Source: Pseudoruegeria sp. HB172150 (GTDB lineage Bacteria; Pseudomonadota; Alphaproteobacteria; Rhodobacterales; Rhodobacteraceae). Taken from it: DNA of 64,000 bases. The stretch is from the NCBI RefSeq assembly GCF_013184805.1, contig NZ_JAATNG010000001.1, forward strand, positions 806,001 through 870,000, read 5' to 3'. Under the pieces are notes generated by a model. The model did not search any database. It was not told where the DNA came from and saw only the letters and a list, made by a program, of their open reading frames with translations. The position numbers and the translations under genes were made by a program. Of this stretch, positions 37,066 to 44,715 are shown one piece after another. Numbering within the stretch: position 1 is the first letter of the stretch; each line of letters begins with the position of its first letter.

Positions 37066-38103
37066 ATGTCGGATGAGCTAGAGAAGCTGAGTGAAGTCGT
37101 GTCTTCGCGGCGGGATGTGTTGAAGACCCTCGGGGCGACAACGGTCGCGGGCGCTTTGCTGACCACTGCGGGAGTTGACCCGGCAATGGCGCAAGACCTC
37201 ATGGCCGCGAATTCCACATTGAAATGTGCGATGGGCAACGCCGGCCTTCAGGCGACATGGTGCGCGCAGGGCAAACAGGCCGCCGAGGCTTGGGGCGCTT
37301 TGATGAATGTCGAGGTTACCTGGTTCGACGGAGAGTTGTCGGCAACCCGGCAACGCGCAACTGTCGACAACCTCGCAACGCAAAGCTGGGATTTCGTGGC
37401 GTTGCAGACCTTTGGCATTGGTACCCTCAACGATCCGATCAGCAGGGTGATTGATGCTGGCACGCCTGTGATCGCCATGGATACGATGATGGCGCCGGAA
37501 GGCCAGCTGGCGCTGCACACGTTCATTGCGCCCGACAACATCTTCATGGGTGCGGTCACGGCGCAGGCATTGTTCGATTCCATCGGCGGCGAGGGCCAGG
37601 TCGTGATGACACAGGGTGCTCTGGGCCATACAGGCGCACAGGGGCGCGCGCAGGGCTTCCGTCAGGTACTTGCAAACTACCCGAACATCGAGCTTGTGGA
37701 CGAACAGCCAGCAGACTGGGATGTGACCAAGGTGGCTCGGATATGGGACTCCTTGTTAACCAAGTTTCCGGATCTTAAGGGCGGATACTTCCACAACGAC
37801 GACATGGCGCTAGCCGCCTACAACGTCATAAAGGCTAAAGGTCGGGAGGGCGGCATCAAACTGTCCGGCATCGACGCGATGCCACCTGCCGTGAACGCGG
37901 TTCTCGACGGTATCCTGGTCGCTACCGTCCGTAACCCGTCCTGCCGGATCCATGGCTGGTCTATCGCGAACGGTGTGGCGGCTGTGGTCGGAGGAGAGCA
38001 GGCCGGAACCGATGTTCCTGCCTTCATCCTCGCCGACGGTCCGGTGATTACCCAGGAAACAGCGGCTGGCCACCTGTGGCTGCAAAAGAACTTCCTGATC
38101 TGA
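37066..38103 (+). CDS. Sugar-type ABC substrate-binding protein, probable MTR binder
   Basis: ATG at 37066 follows GGGAGGAG; the upstream ATG at 36991 has no such site. The N-terminus SRRDVLKTLGATTVAGALLTTAG with cleavage near AMAQD is a Tat-type signal. The mature 300-odd residues resemble RbsB-type type-I binding proteins: GTPVIAMDTMM, GEGQVVMTQGALGHTGAQGRAQGFRQVL, GYFHNDDMALAAYNVIKA and GIDAMPPAVNAVLDG. It starts the importer operon downstream of the exported nucleosidase. Given the neighbouring methylthioribose kinase, methylthioribose is the most economical ligand. Confidence 0.85.
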   Translation: MSDELEKLSEVVSSRRDVLKTLGATTVAGALLTTAGVDPAMAQDLMAANSTLKCAMGNAGLQATWCAQGKQAAEAWGALMNVEVTWFDGELSATRQRATVDNLATQSWDFVALQTFGIGTLNDPISRVIDAGTPVIAMDTMMAPEGQLALHTFIAPDNIFMGAVTAQALFDSIGGEGQVVMTQGALGHTGAQGRAQGFRQVLANYPNIELVDEQPADWDVTKVARIWDSLLTKFPDLKGGYFHNDDMALAAYNVIKAKGREGGIKLSGIDAMPPAVNAVLDGILVATVRNPSCRIHGWSIANGVAAVVGGEQAGTDVPAFILADGPVITQETAAGHLWLQKNFLI

Positions 38104-38110
38104 TCCGGTG

Positions 38111-39649
38111 ATGGACAGTCTGGAAAACAATGACGGGGGGACTTTGGTCCCCCCGTTACAGGACGGGTCTCCGCTTCTGGAAATGCGGGCCGTGACGAAG
38201 AGATTCGGCGGCATCGCGGCGTTGAACAGTGTCGACTTCTCAATTCTCGAAGGCGAAATTCATGGCCTCGTTGGCGAGAATGGCGCCGGAAAATCCACGA
38301 TGATGAAAATCATCGCCGGCGTTCATGCCGATTTCGAGGGAGAAATGTTCGTGGCCGGCCAGCCCGCCCAGTTCCATTCCGCACGGGATGCACTGAAGGC
38401 CGGCATCGGCATGGTTCACCAGGAACTATCGATCGTTCCTGATCTCTCGGTCGCAGAAAATGTATTTCTCGGTCATCAGCCGGTTCGGGCCGGTGGTATC
38501 ATCGACTGGGGCTACATGAACCGCACCGCGCGGGAGCAGATAGCCAGTCTGGGGCTGGAAATCGATCCGACGAAGCGTATGGGCTCGCTGCCGGTCGGGC
38601 TACAGCAGCTTGTGGAATTGTCGCGTGTTCTGTTCTCGGGCGCGCGCATCATTATTCTGGACGAACCGACTTCGGCGCTGTCGCCGCCCGAGGTCGCCCG
38701 CCTGTTCGATGCGTTGCGGCAGCTGCGCGCACAGGGTCGTAGCATAATTTTCATCTCGCACTTCCTGGACGACGTGCTGGAGATTTCGGACCGTGTCACG
38801 GTCTTCCGCAACGGTCACAAGGTGGCAACGACACCTGCGGCGGAGCTCACCAAGGACGAGGTCATCGCGCAGATGATCGGCCGGGGATCAGCAGAGATGA
38901 CCATGGGTGAAGAGACAGAGCTTTGTGGCGACGACAGCCATCCGGTGGTGGTGGAAGTACGTGGTATCGGCGATGGTATGGCATTGAAGGACGTGTCCCT
39001 ATCGCTTCGTCGTGGAGAGATCACAGGCGTTTACGGCTTCATGGGCTGCGGCCAGATCGAACTGTCGCGCGCGCTCTTCGGCAAGGGTAATCTGCGCTCT
39101 GGTCAGGTGTTTCTGGAAGGCAGTCCAGTCCGTTTCCGGACTACGGCGACCGCGCGACGCGCGGGCATAGCTTATGTGCCCGAGAACAGGCGCATGATGC
39201 TGTTTCGCACCGAACCGGTCTTCAAGAATGTCTCGATTGCCATCCTGGATCGGATCGCGCGGCTCGTGCTGCGCCCAAAGGAAGAGCAGCGCATCACAGG
39301 CAATCACATCGAGGACCTGCAGATTCGGCCGCCGAGAACGGATATCGCGCTGGGAAACCTGTCCGGCGGAAACCAGCAGAAGGTGGCGCTGGCCAAATGG
39401 CTGACCCATCTTCCCAAGGCGCTGATCCTGGTCGAACCGACGCGCGGAATGGATGTTGGCGCCAAAGAGGATGTGATCCGCATTGTAAAGTCGCTCCGCG
39501 ACAAGGGGGTCGCGATCCTCGTGCTGTCAACGGAGCCCGAGACGATCCTGACCTTGGCCGATCGCGTGACGGTAATGAAGAAGGGCCTCGTCGCTCGTGA
39601 ATTCACAACGGGGCATCTGGAAAAGGCGGATCTACTGGCTGCCGCATAA
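38111..39649 (+). CDS. Sugar-type ABC ATPase, two-domain (RbsA-like)
   Basis: The 512-residue protein contains two ATPase domains. The first has Walker A GENGAGKST, a LPVGLQQLVELSR signature variant and Walker B IIILDEPTSAL. The second has the degenerate loop GFMGCGQIELSRALFG, signature LSGGNQQK and ALILVEPTRGMDVG, where the Walker B aspartate is replaced by valine. This asymmetry is normal for RbsA/MglA proteins. The gene starts 7 bp after the binding-protein stop (a GTG at 38108 is a minor alternative). Confidence 0.9.
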   Translation: MDSLENNDGGTLVPPLQDGSPLLEMRAVTKRFGGIAALNSVDFSILEGEIHGLVGENGAGKSTMMKIIAGVHADFEGEMFVAGQPAQFHSARDALKAGIGMVHQELSIVPDLSVAENVFLGHQPVRAGGIIDWGYMNRTAREQIASLGLEIDPTKRMGSLPVGLQQLVELSRVLFSGARIIILDEPTSALSPPEVARLFDALRQLRAQGRSIIFISHFLDDVLEISDRVTVFRNGHKVATTPAAELTKDEVIAQMIGRGSAEMTMGEETELCGDDSHPVVVEVRGIGDGMALKDVSLSLRRGEITGVYGFMGCGQIELSRALFGKGNLRSGQVFLEGSPVRFRTTATARRAGIAYVPENRRMMLFRTEPVFKNVSIAILDRIARLVLRPKEEQRITGNHIEDLQIRPPRTDIALGNLSGGNQQKVALAKWLTHLPKALILVEPTRGMDVGAKEDVIRIVKSLRDKGVAILVLSTEPETILTLADRVTVMKKGLVAREFTTGHLEKADLLAAA

Positions 39650-39674
39650 AGCGGCCGGGAAATAGGGAGCAGGG

Positions 39675-40688
39675 ATGGCAGACACGGTCGACATCAAGTC
39701 AACGCGCAGTGTGAAACGGTTTCTTGCCGAGCAGATGCGAAACATCGCGCCGGTCTTCACCCTGATCGTCCTGATCCTTTTCTTTTCCCTTCAGAGTCCG
39801 GTGTTCTTCACTCTGGACAACGCGCTGAACATCCTGGCGAACTCTTCGATCACCGGCATCATCGCCGTCGGTCTCACCTTCGTGATCCTGACCGCCGAGA
39901 TCGACCTGTCGGTGGCGGCAATCGCGAATGCCATCGGAATAACAGTCGCCTTTTTCACGATGCAGCCTGAATACGTCAACATCAACACCTGGCCAATGTA
40001 CGGTGGCCTCGCGATCATCCTGACACTTCTAGCGGCTTTCGGACTTGGGTCGGTGACGGCATTTGGAGTAACCGTGATCGGGATTCCATCCTTCATCATG
40101 ACACTGGCGATGATGCAGATCGCGGATGGCTTATCAGCGGTGCTGGTGCGCGGGCAGATTGCCTATAACTTTCCCGACTTCATCGTCATGCTTGGTTCAG
40201 GCAAGGTGTTCGGACTTCGATGGTCGATCATCGTCTGCCTGATCTTCCTGCTCGTGGCGCACTTGGTTCTGAAATACACGCGGTTCGGCAGGTACGTTTA
40301 CATGGTCGGCGGAAACCGCGAGGCGGCAGAATATTCCGGCGTGAACGTCAAGCTGATCATCGCGTCGGTGATGATTATCTCGGCCATGTGTTCCGGCATC
40401 GCAGGAATGATTGGCGTCGCCTATTTCGGCTCCGCTCAACAGAATGGGTTCAACGACTTTCTGCTGACCGCTATTGCCGCTGTCGTCCTTGGCGGCACCA
40501 GCCTTTTCGGAGGCCGCGGAGGTATCGGGAACACGATTGTCGGTCTTCTGGTTCTGGGGGTTCTGAACAACGGGCTGGATCTGATCCAGATCGACAGTTT
40601 CCTGAAGATCCTGATACGCGGGCTGATCCTGCTCGCGGCACTGGTGATCAACGTCTATGCGCAGAAGCTAAAGGAGAGCTCGGGGTAG
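39675..40688 (+). CDS. Sugar-type ABC permease (RbsC-like)
   Basis: The 337-residue protein is hydrophobic with about ten membrane segments and contains the RbsC-family stretches GLTFVILTAEIDLSVAAIANA, YMVGGNREAAEYSGVNVKLI and AIAAVVLGGTSLFGGRGGI. A GGGAGCAGGG ribosome site precedes the start. It completes a BAC importer (binding protein, ATPase, one permease gene used as a dimer). It converges with the MtnK-like gene 34 bp away. Confidence 0.9.
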   Translation: MADTVDIKSTRSVKRFLAEQMRNIAPVFTLIVLILFFSLQSPVFFTLDNALNILANSSITGIIAVGLTFVILTAEIDLSVAAIANAIGITVAFFTMQPEYVNINTWPMYGGLAIILTLLAAFGLGSVTAFGVTVIGIPSFIMTLAMMQIADGLSAVLVRGQIAYNFPDFIVMLGSGKVFGLRWSIIVCLIFLLVAHLVLKYTRFGRYVYMVGGNREAAEYSGVNVKLIIASVMIISAMCSGIAGMIGVAYFGSAQQNGFNDFLLTAIAAVVLGGTSLFGGRGGIGNTIVGLLVLGVLNNGLDLIQIDSFLKILIRGLILLAALVINVYAQKLKESSG

Positions 40689-40722
40689 CCGTCTTCAGAG
40701 CAAGTACTCGGTATCCGGTTAC

Positions 40723-41970
40723 TCAGAGCGCCTCCTCCGTCGCTATATGGCGTGCCATTCGTTGCACCTCGCTGATATCGGCAATGTCGTCGCGGCGCAG
40801 CACCAGATCTCTCCCAAGCGCCAACGCTCGTGCCTCGCAGCTGGCGCGCATTCTTTCGTCGGATATCAGTTCAAAATCCGCATTATGCGCCAGACCCAGG
40901 ATGCGGCGGTGGCATTCGATGCCACAGAAACCCAGTGCATCACGCCAAATAGCATTCAACAGCCGTGACAACGCGGTTTCGGAAGCTTCTGGCTGGCCCT
41001 GATCCTCGTAGAGACTGGCGGGATACAGGATTCCGGTCCGCTCACTCCTCCAAAGACGAGAGAACTCTTCGGCGAAAGTATTCCAGATGATCTGGGCTTC
41101 TTCCAGGATCCACTCGGCATAAGCACCACGATCGGCGCCATGCCCGGGCTGAGAGAGAGAGGCCATCAGGAAGTTCGCAATCAACATCCCGATGTCGAAC
41201 CCCATGGGCCCATAGACGGCGAATTCAGGGTCGATCACCCGCGTATCCGTTTCACTGACCATCACAGATCCTGTGTGGAGATCGCCGTGAAGCATGGTCT
41301 CGCCGCGAGAAGTGAAGGCCATCTTCAGCTCCTGTGCCGCGATTTTCAGTGCCCGGTCGGATCGAAGCGATGCCACGATACGTTCCAACCCGTCAGTGTG
41401 CCGGTTCATCTCGGCTTCGTAGTAAGGGTCGGTGAATACGAGGTTTTCTGTAATGTCACAAAGTTCGACATTGCCGGCGAAAAGCGCCAGATCCGACTTT
41501 TTCTCGGACGCGGGCAGGGACAGGTCAGAACCTCCGAACAGCGTTCGCGCGCAGAACAGTCCGAGCCGTTTTCCCAGTTCATAATAGCGTCTTCCCTCAA
41601 TAAGCCCCTGACGCAGAATGATGTGCGAAGTCAGGTACTCCATGACCACGAGCGCCTGTTCCTCGTCGAAATGGTATATCTCGGGAACCGATCCTGGATC
41701 GCGCTCTGCTTGCCGGACAAGTGCATTGAACTCAAAGTATGACCGGCGCAGGGGCAGGGGCCAGCTTTCGCCGACAAGGCGCACGTAGGGCAGGGCTTGC
41801 TTGACGATGACTCCGCCCGCCCGGGACTCGACTATGAACACTAGGTTCAGGTTGCCATCGCCCACCTCGCGCACAATCCACCCGCTGGGATTACCTAACC
41901 GGTCTGTCATGACTGGCAGCGAGCCGAGACGAGCCGCAAGGCTGTGCGTGGACAATGCCTCGTAAGACAT
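40723..41970 (-). CDS. mtnK: 5-Methylthioribose kinase
   Basis: ATG at 41970 follows GGGAGGAAG and gives 415 residues, close to known MtnK (about 400). The aminoglycoside-phosphotransferase-like kinase motifs have MtnK character: DGNLNLVFIVES for the nucleotide loop, VIVKQALPYVR with the ATP-binding lysine, LHGDLHTGSVMV for the catalytic loop, and DPEFAVYGPMGFDIG for the Mg-binding aspartate region. It makes 5-methylthioribose-1-phosphate from MTR and ATP in the cytoplasm. The next enzyme (MtnA) is not in the window. It converges with the importer genes and lies downstream of the MmtN-type operon with a 144-bp gap. Confidence 0.9.
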   Translation of the reverse strand: MSYEALSTHSLAARLGSLPVMTDRLGNPSGWIVREVGDGNLNLVFIVESRAGGVIVKQALPYVRLVGESWPLPLRRSYFEFNALVRQAERDPGSVPEIYHFDEEQALVVMEYLTSHIILRQGLIEGRRYYELGKRLGLFCARTLFGGSDLSLPASEKKSDLALFAGNVELCDITENLVFTDPYYEAEMNRHTDGLERIVASLRSDRALKIAAQELKMAFTSRGETMLHGDLHTGSVMVSETDTRVIDPEFAVYGPMGFDIGMLIANFLMASLSQPGHGADRGAYAEWILEEAQIIWNTFAEEFSRLWRSERTGILYPASLYEDQGQPEASETALSRLLNAIWRDALGFCGIECHRRILGLAHNADFELISDERMRASCEARALALGRDLVLRRDDIADISEVQRMARHIATEEAL

Positions 41971-42114
41971 GCTTCCTCCCAGTACTTCCTGCCGATCCTC
42001 CTCCGGCGATGGAAGCGTGCCTGTCTCTGGGAAAATGTCAAATGGCACGCAGGCTTTTGAAGCCGTCAGATATGATGACGACGTTGATGCCCGCGTCAAA
42101 CGAGTGTGTTTGTC

Positions 42115-43029
42115 CTAGACAGGCTGACCCCTGATCACACAGACCTCGTGATACAGTTCGGCCCCACCGTCCTGTTCTGTAATCGCTTGGGCCGCAAGGG
42201 CAGACAGGCGCCTTTTCCCTTCCGGGTCTGCATAGAATTCGCAGGCAAACGCGTCCTCCAGGTCGGTGCGCTGCAGGGCCTTCTCAAGCGCGACGAAAAA
42301 GGAAATGTCGGTGCCTGCATGCTGTAGCACGATTTGCGAAGCCAGCTTCTCTGGCCGGTAGCCATTCGCCTCGAACAGTTCGAACAGAACCTTCGTACCA
42401 ATGCGGGCACCAAAATTCAGGATGACTTCAGCCTCAGGTGCACAGGCGCGAACTCGACGCAGCAACGCTTCATTGAGGCCAAGTCCAACCGAATTGAAGG
42501 GATAGTCGTCGAACTCGGTCCACGGGTAGTAGTGCGCGATATGGTCCTCGTCGGGGACATCGGCGCCATCCGCCAGCTTGGTACGTTGCGCTTTGCGGAA
42601 TGCGCCGAAGCGTGAGTCATTCGGGTCGCCGACCTGCGGCAGGCATCCAATCACGACATCAGCGTTTTCCACTTCCGCGCGTGCTTCGGGGGTGTCGACC
42701 AGGCTGACCGCGCCGGAAACCGGCACGAACTTATGGGCATCCTTTGGGGCAAGGCTCGCAACGTTCCGCTCAGCCAAAGTTGCAAGGCGCGGATCGAGGT
42801 CGCTGCCGGTAACGCGCGCGGCGCCGCACATGTGCAACATGAAGGCGGCATTGATGCCGGTCCCGACGCCAACTTCATAGACCCGCTTGCCGCGCAGATC
42901 CGCTCTTTCGAGTCCTTTCTGAAAGGTCTGGGTCCAGGGGTCGGTGGGATCGAAAGCGAACTCGGGAGATTCAGGGGTGACGGCATAGTCGGACGCCTGC
43001 ACCGTTTCAATCTGGTTGGCTTCGGTCAT
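42115..43029 (-). CDS. mmtN: MmtN-like methionine S-methyltransferase
   Basis: ATG at 43029 has AAGGAAG upstream; 304 residues. A class-I SAM-binding motif EVGVGTG is at 52-58. Instead of the NPPY motif of HemK-type enzymes it has GCLPQ at 128-132, followed by VGLGL (181-185), NFGARIG (205-211) and LQHAGTDIS (235-243). The same order, with GCIPQ, FGLGL, NMGGRPG and LQAADTDIS, occurs in the N-terminal domain of plant methionine S-methyltransferase as I remember it. The likely reaction is methionine plus SAM to S-methylmethionine. The decarboxylase and aminotransferase upstream in the same operon supply the next steps towards DMSP. A relative with another thioether substrate is possible. Confidence 0.72.
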   Translation of the reverse strand: MTEANQIETVQASDYAVTPESPEFAFDPTDPWTQTFQKGLERADLRGKRVYEVGVGTGINAAFMLHMCGAARVTGSDLDPRLATLAERNVASLAPKDAHKFVPVSGAVSLVDTPEARAEVENADVVIGCLPQVGDPNDSRFGAFRKAQRTKLADGADVPDEDHIAHYYPWTEFDDYPFNSVGLGLNEALLRRVRACAPEAEVILNFGARIGTKVLFELFEANGYRPEKLASQIVLQHAGTDISFFVALEKALQRTDLEDAFACEFYADPEGKRRLSALAAQAITEQDGGAELYHEVCVIRGQPV

Positions 43030-43088
43030 GTGTCTTCCTTGATTGGTGACATGGTCGGCCGGTTGCGGCGGAAGTTTCGCCGGCAAGC

Positions 43089-44345
43089 TCAGTCAAGCAG
43101 CAGGACTTCGCGAACGCTTCCGCGCAGGCAATGATCAGAACGCATCGACGCGGCATAGCCGCCGGCATTGATCAGCGCGATCACATCACCGTCGCGTGGC
43201 ACTGGCATTGGATGATCCACTGCCCATTTGTCGAGCGCTTCGTTCACATTGCCGACCACCGTGTAGCGGCCTGTCGGACCGGAACGCGGTACCGTCGGAA
43301 CCGGTTCGCAGGGCAGCCCGTAAAAGGCAGGCTCCATCGCCAGGTTGAAACCAGCGTCTAGGCCGAGGAACTCCACATCCTTGCGCCTTTCGGAATAGGT
43401 CACGCTTGCCAGCAGGACCCCCGCATCCTTGGCAAGATAATCGCCCGGCTCAACTGCCAGCGTCAGGCCGCTGCCGCGAAATGCATCCGCAATGGTCTTC
43501 GCCCAGCGGCCCAGATCGAGCGGCCGGTCATCGGCACGGTGCGGCACGCCAAGGCCGCCACCGATATTCACCTCGGATAGGTCAGGGAGTTGGTCAATGA
43601 AGCTGTGGCTGGACGCGAGAACCTCTGCCAGTTGCTCCAGTTCCCGATCCAGATAGCCGCAACCGGCGTGAAAATGGATGCGAGTGATCTTAAGACGGTG
43701 CTCGCGCGCAATCTCGATCGCTTCCGGCAGCCGGTCCAGGTAGATCCCGAACTTGGTCGCCTCTATGCCGCTGTATTGCAGCATGTCGTTGCCAGTATAA
43801 CCAATGCCCCGGTCGGGATTGATTCTGAGGCCCACCTCACGCCCTGGGCAGAGCCGCCCGTAGCGGCGCAGCGCGGACAGAGAATCGAAGTTGATCCGCA
43901 CCTTTTCGAAACGCGACAGAACCTCGATATCCGCCGCACCGAGCGATGTGCCGGTGAAAGAGATATCCTCTTCGCGGAATCCGCAAGCGAGCGCATGCAG
44001 CAACTCGTCGGGAGAACAGATATCTGCCCCGCAAAGCCCCTGCGCCGCCAGATACGAAAGCAATTGCGGCGTACGGTTCGCCTTGATCGCGAAATAGATG
44101 CGGTGATCCAACCCCTCGCCATCGAGCGCTGCCTGCAACCGACGCAGATTCTCTGCGACGCGCGGCGCGCGGATCACATAGGCCGGTGTTCCGACCCTGC
44201 GTGCCACAGCATCAAGGTCCGCGGTGCCAAGGTGAAGTCGACCCTCGCGATAGCCAAGATCATCGCGCTGCCACCATGGTTCGATTGTAGGAGCGAACGG
44301 GCTGTCGGCATCGGTCGCGTTTTCCGCGACGGTTCCGTCAGACAT
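43089..44345 (-). CDS. Fold-type III PLP-dependent decarboxylase (LysA/ODC-like)
   Basis: The 418-residue protein has the alanine-racemase-like fold of DAP/ornithine decarboxylases: PLP lysine K88 in YFAIKANRTP, RINPDRGIGY, HFHAGCGY, the phosphate-binding VNIGGGLG, and EPGDYL. The catalytic GPxCES segment of DAP/ornithine decarboxylases is replaced by GNVNEALD, so it is not a standard LysA. Its N-terminal 35 residues precede the usual start of the barrel. In this operon it is a good candidate for S-methylmethionine decarboxylation to DMSP-amine. The start overlaps the TusA-like stop by 8 bp, showing coupling. Confidence 0.78.
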   Translation of the reverse strand: MSDGTVAENATDADSPFAPTIEPWWQRDDLGYREGRLHLGTADLDAVARRVGTPAYVIRAPRVAENLRRLQAALDGEGLDHRIYFAIKANRTPQLLSYLAAQGLCGADICSPDELLHALACGFREEDISFTGTSLGAADIEVLSRFEKVRINFDSLSALRRYGRLCPGREVGLRINPDRGIGYTGNDMLQYSGIEATKFGIYLDRLPEAIEIAREHRLKITRIHFHAGCGYLDRELEQLAEVLASSHSFIDQLPDLSEVNIGGGLGVPHRADDRPLDLGRWAKTIADAFRGSGLTLAVEPGDYLAKDAGVLLASVTYSERRKDVEFLGLDAGFNLAMEPAFYGLPCEPVPTVPRSGPTGRYTVVGNVNEALDKWAVDHPMPVPRDGDVIALINAGGYAASMRSDHCLRGSVREVLLLD

Positions 44346-44601
44346 GCCGCGGTTCGCCCGTCACAGTTTCGCGGACGGGTGCGGCGTGCTCGTCATCACT
44401 CGTCAGATACAACAGCCGAACATCCGTGCTTTCGCCAGTCAGGCACTCGGAAACGCGGGCGCCGTCGCAACAGGTGCGGTCCACCAGAACATCCAGTGGA
44501 AGCCCAACATCGCTTCTTCCGATCACTGCCTGCTTGATACGAAGTACGGTCAGGGGGGCGGAAAGTCCGCGACAGTCGATAATGCTCGTAGGTTGGCTCA
44601 T
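44338..44601 (-). CDS. TusA-like small protein lacking the active cysteine
   Basis: This 87-residue product has the TusA/SirA pattern IIDCRGLSAPLTVLRIKQAV near residues 7-26, where the usual CPxP is replaced by SAPL, so the sulfur-carrying cysteine is absent at that place. Two adjacent cysteines occur later (RTCCDG). TusA proteins pass persulfide sulfur between partners; this one may instead be a structural or regulatory subunit. It lies between aminotransferase and decarboxylase genes with an 8-bp overlap with the latter. AGAGGATGGGAC precedes the start. Function unknown. Confidence 0.6.
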   Translation of the reverse strand: MSQPTSIIDCRGLSAPLTVLRIKQAVIGRSDVGLPLDVLVDRTCCDGARVSECLTGESTDVRLLYLTSDDEHAAPVRETVTGEPRHV

Positions 44602-44715
44602 GTCCCATCCTCTGGTTTGATTTTCTGCGGCCCGAAGCCGCGTGGCTTACCTTCCTCAATACTCGTCACTGTAATGATCACCGCGCCCGCGAAACGCCGG
44701 AGCGATGAGGTTGTG

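Noticed and set aside
43089-44345. Calling the PLP decarboxylase LysA (diaminopimelate decarboxylase)
   Set aside because: The catalytic GPxCES segment is replaced and the operon has no lysine-synthesis genes.
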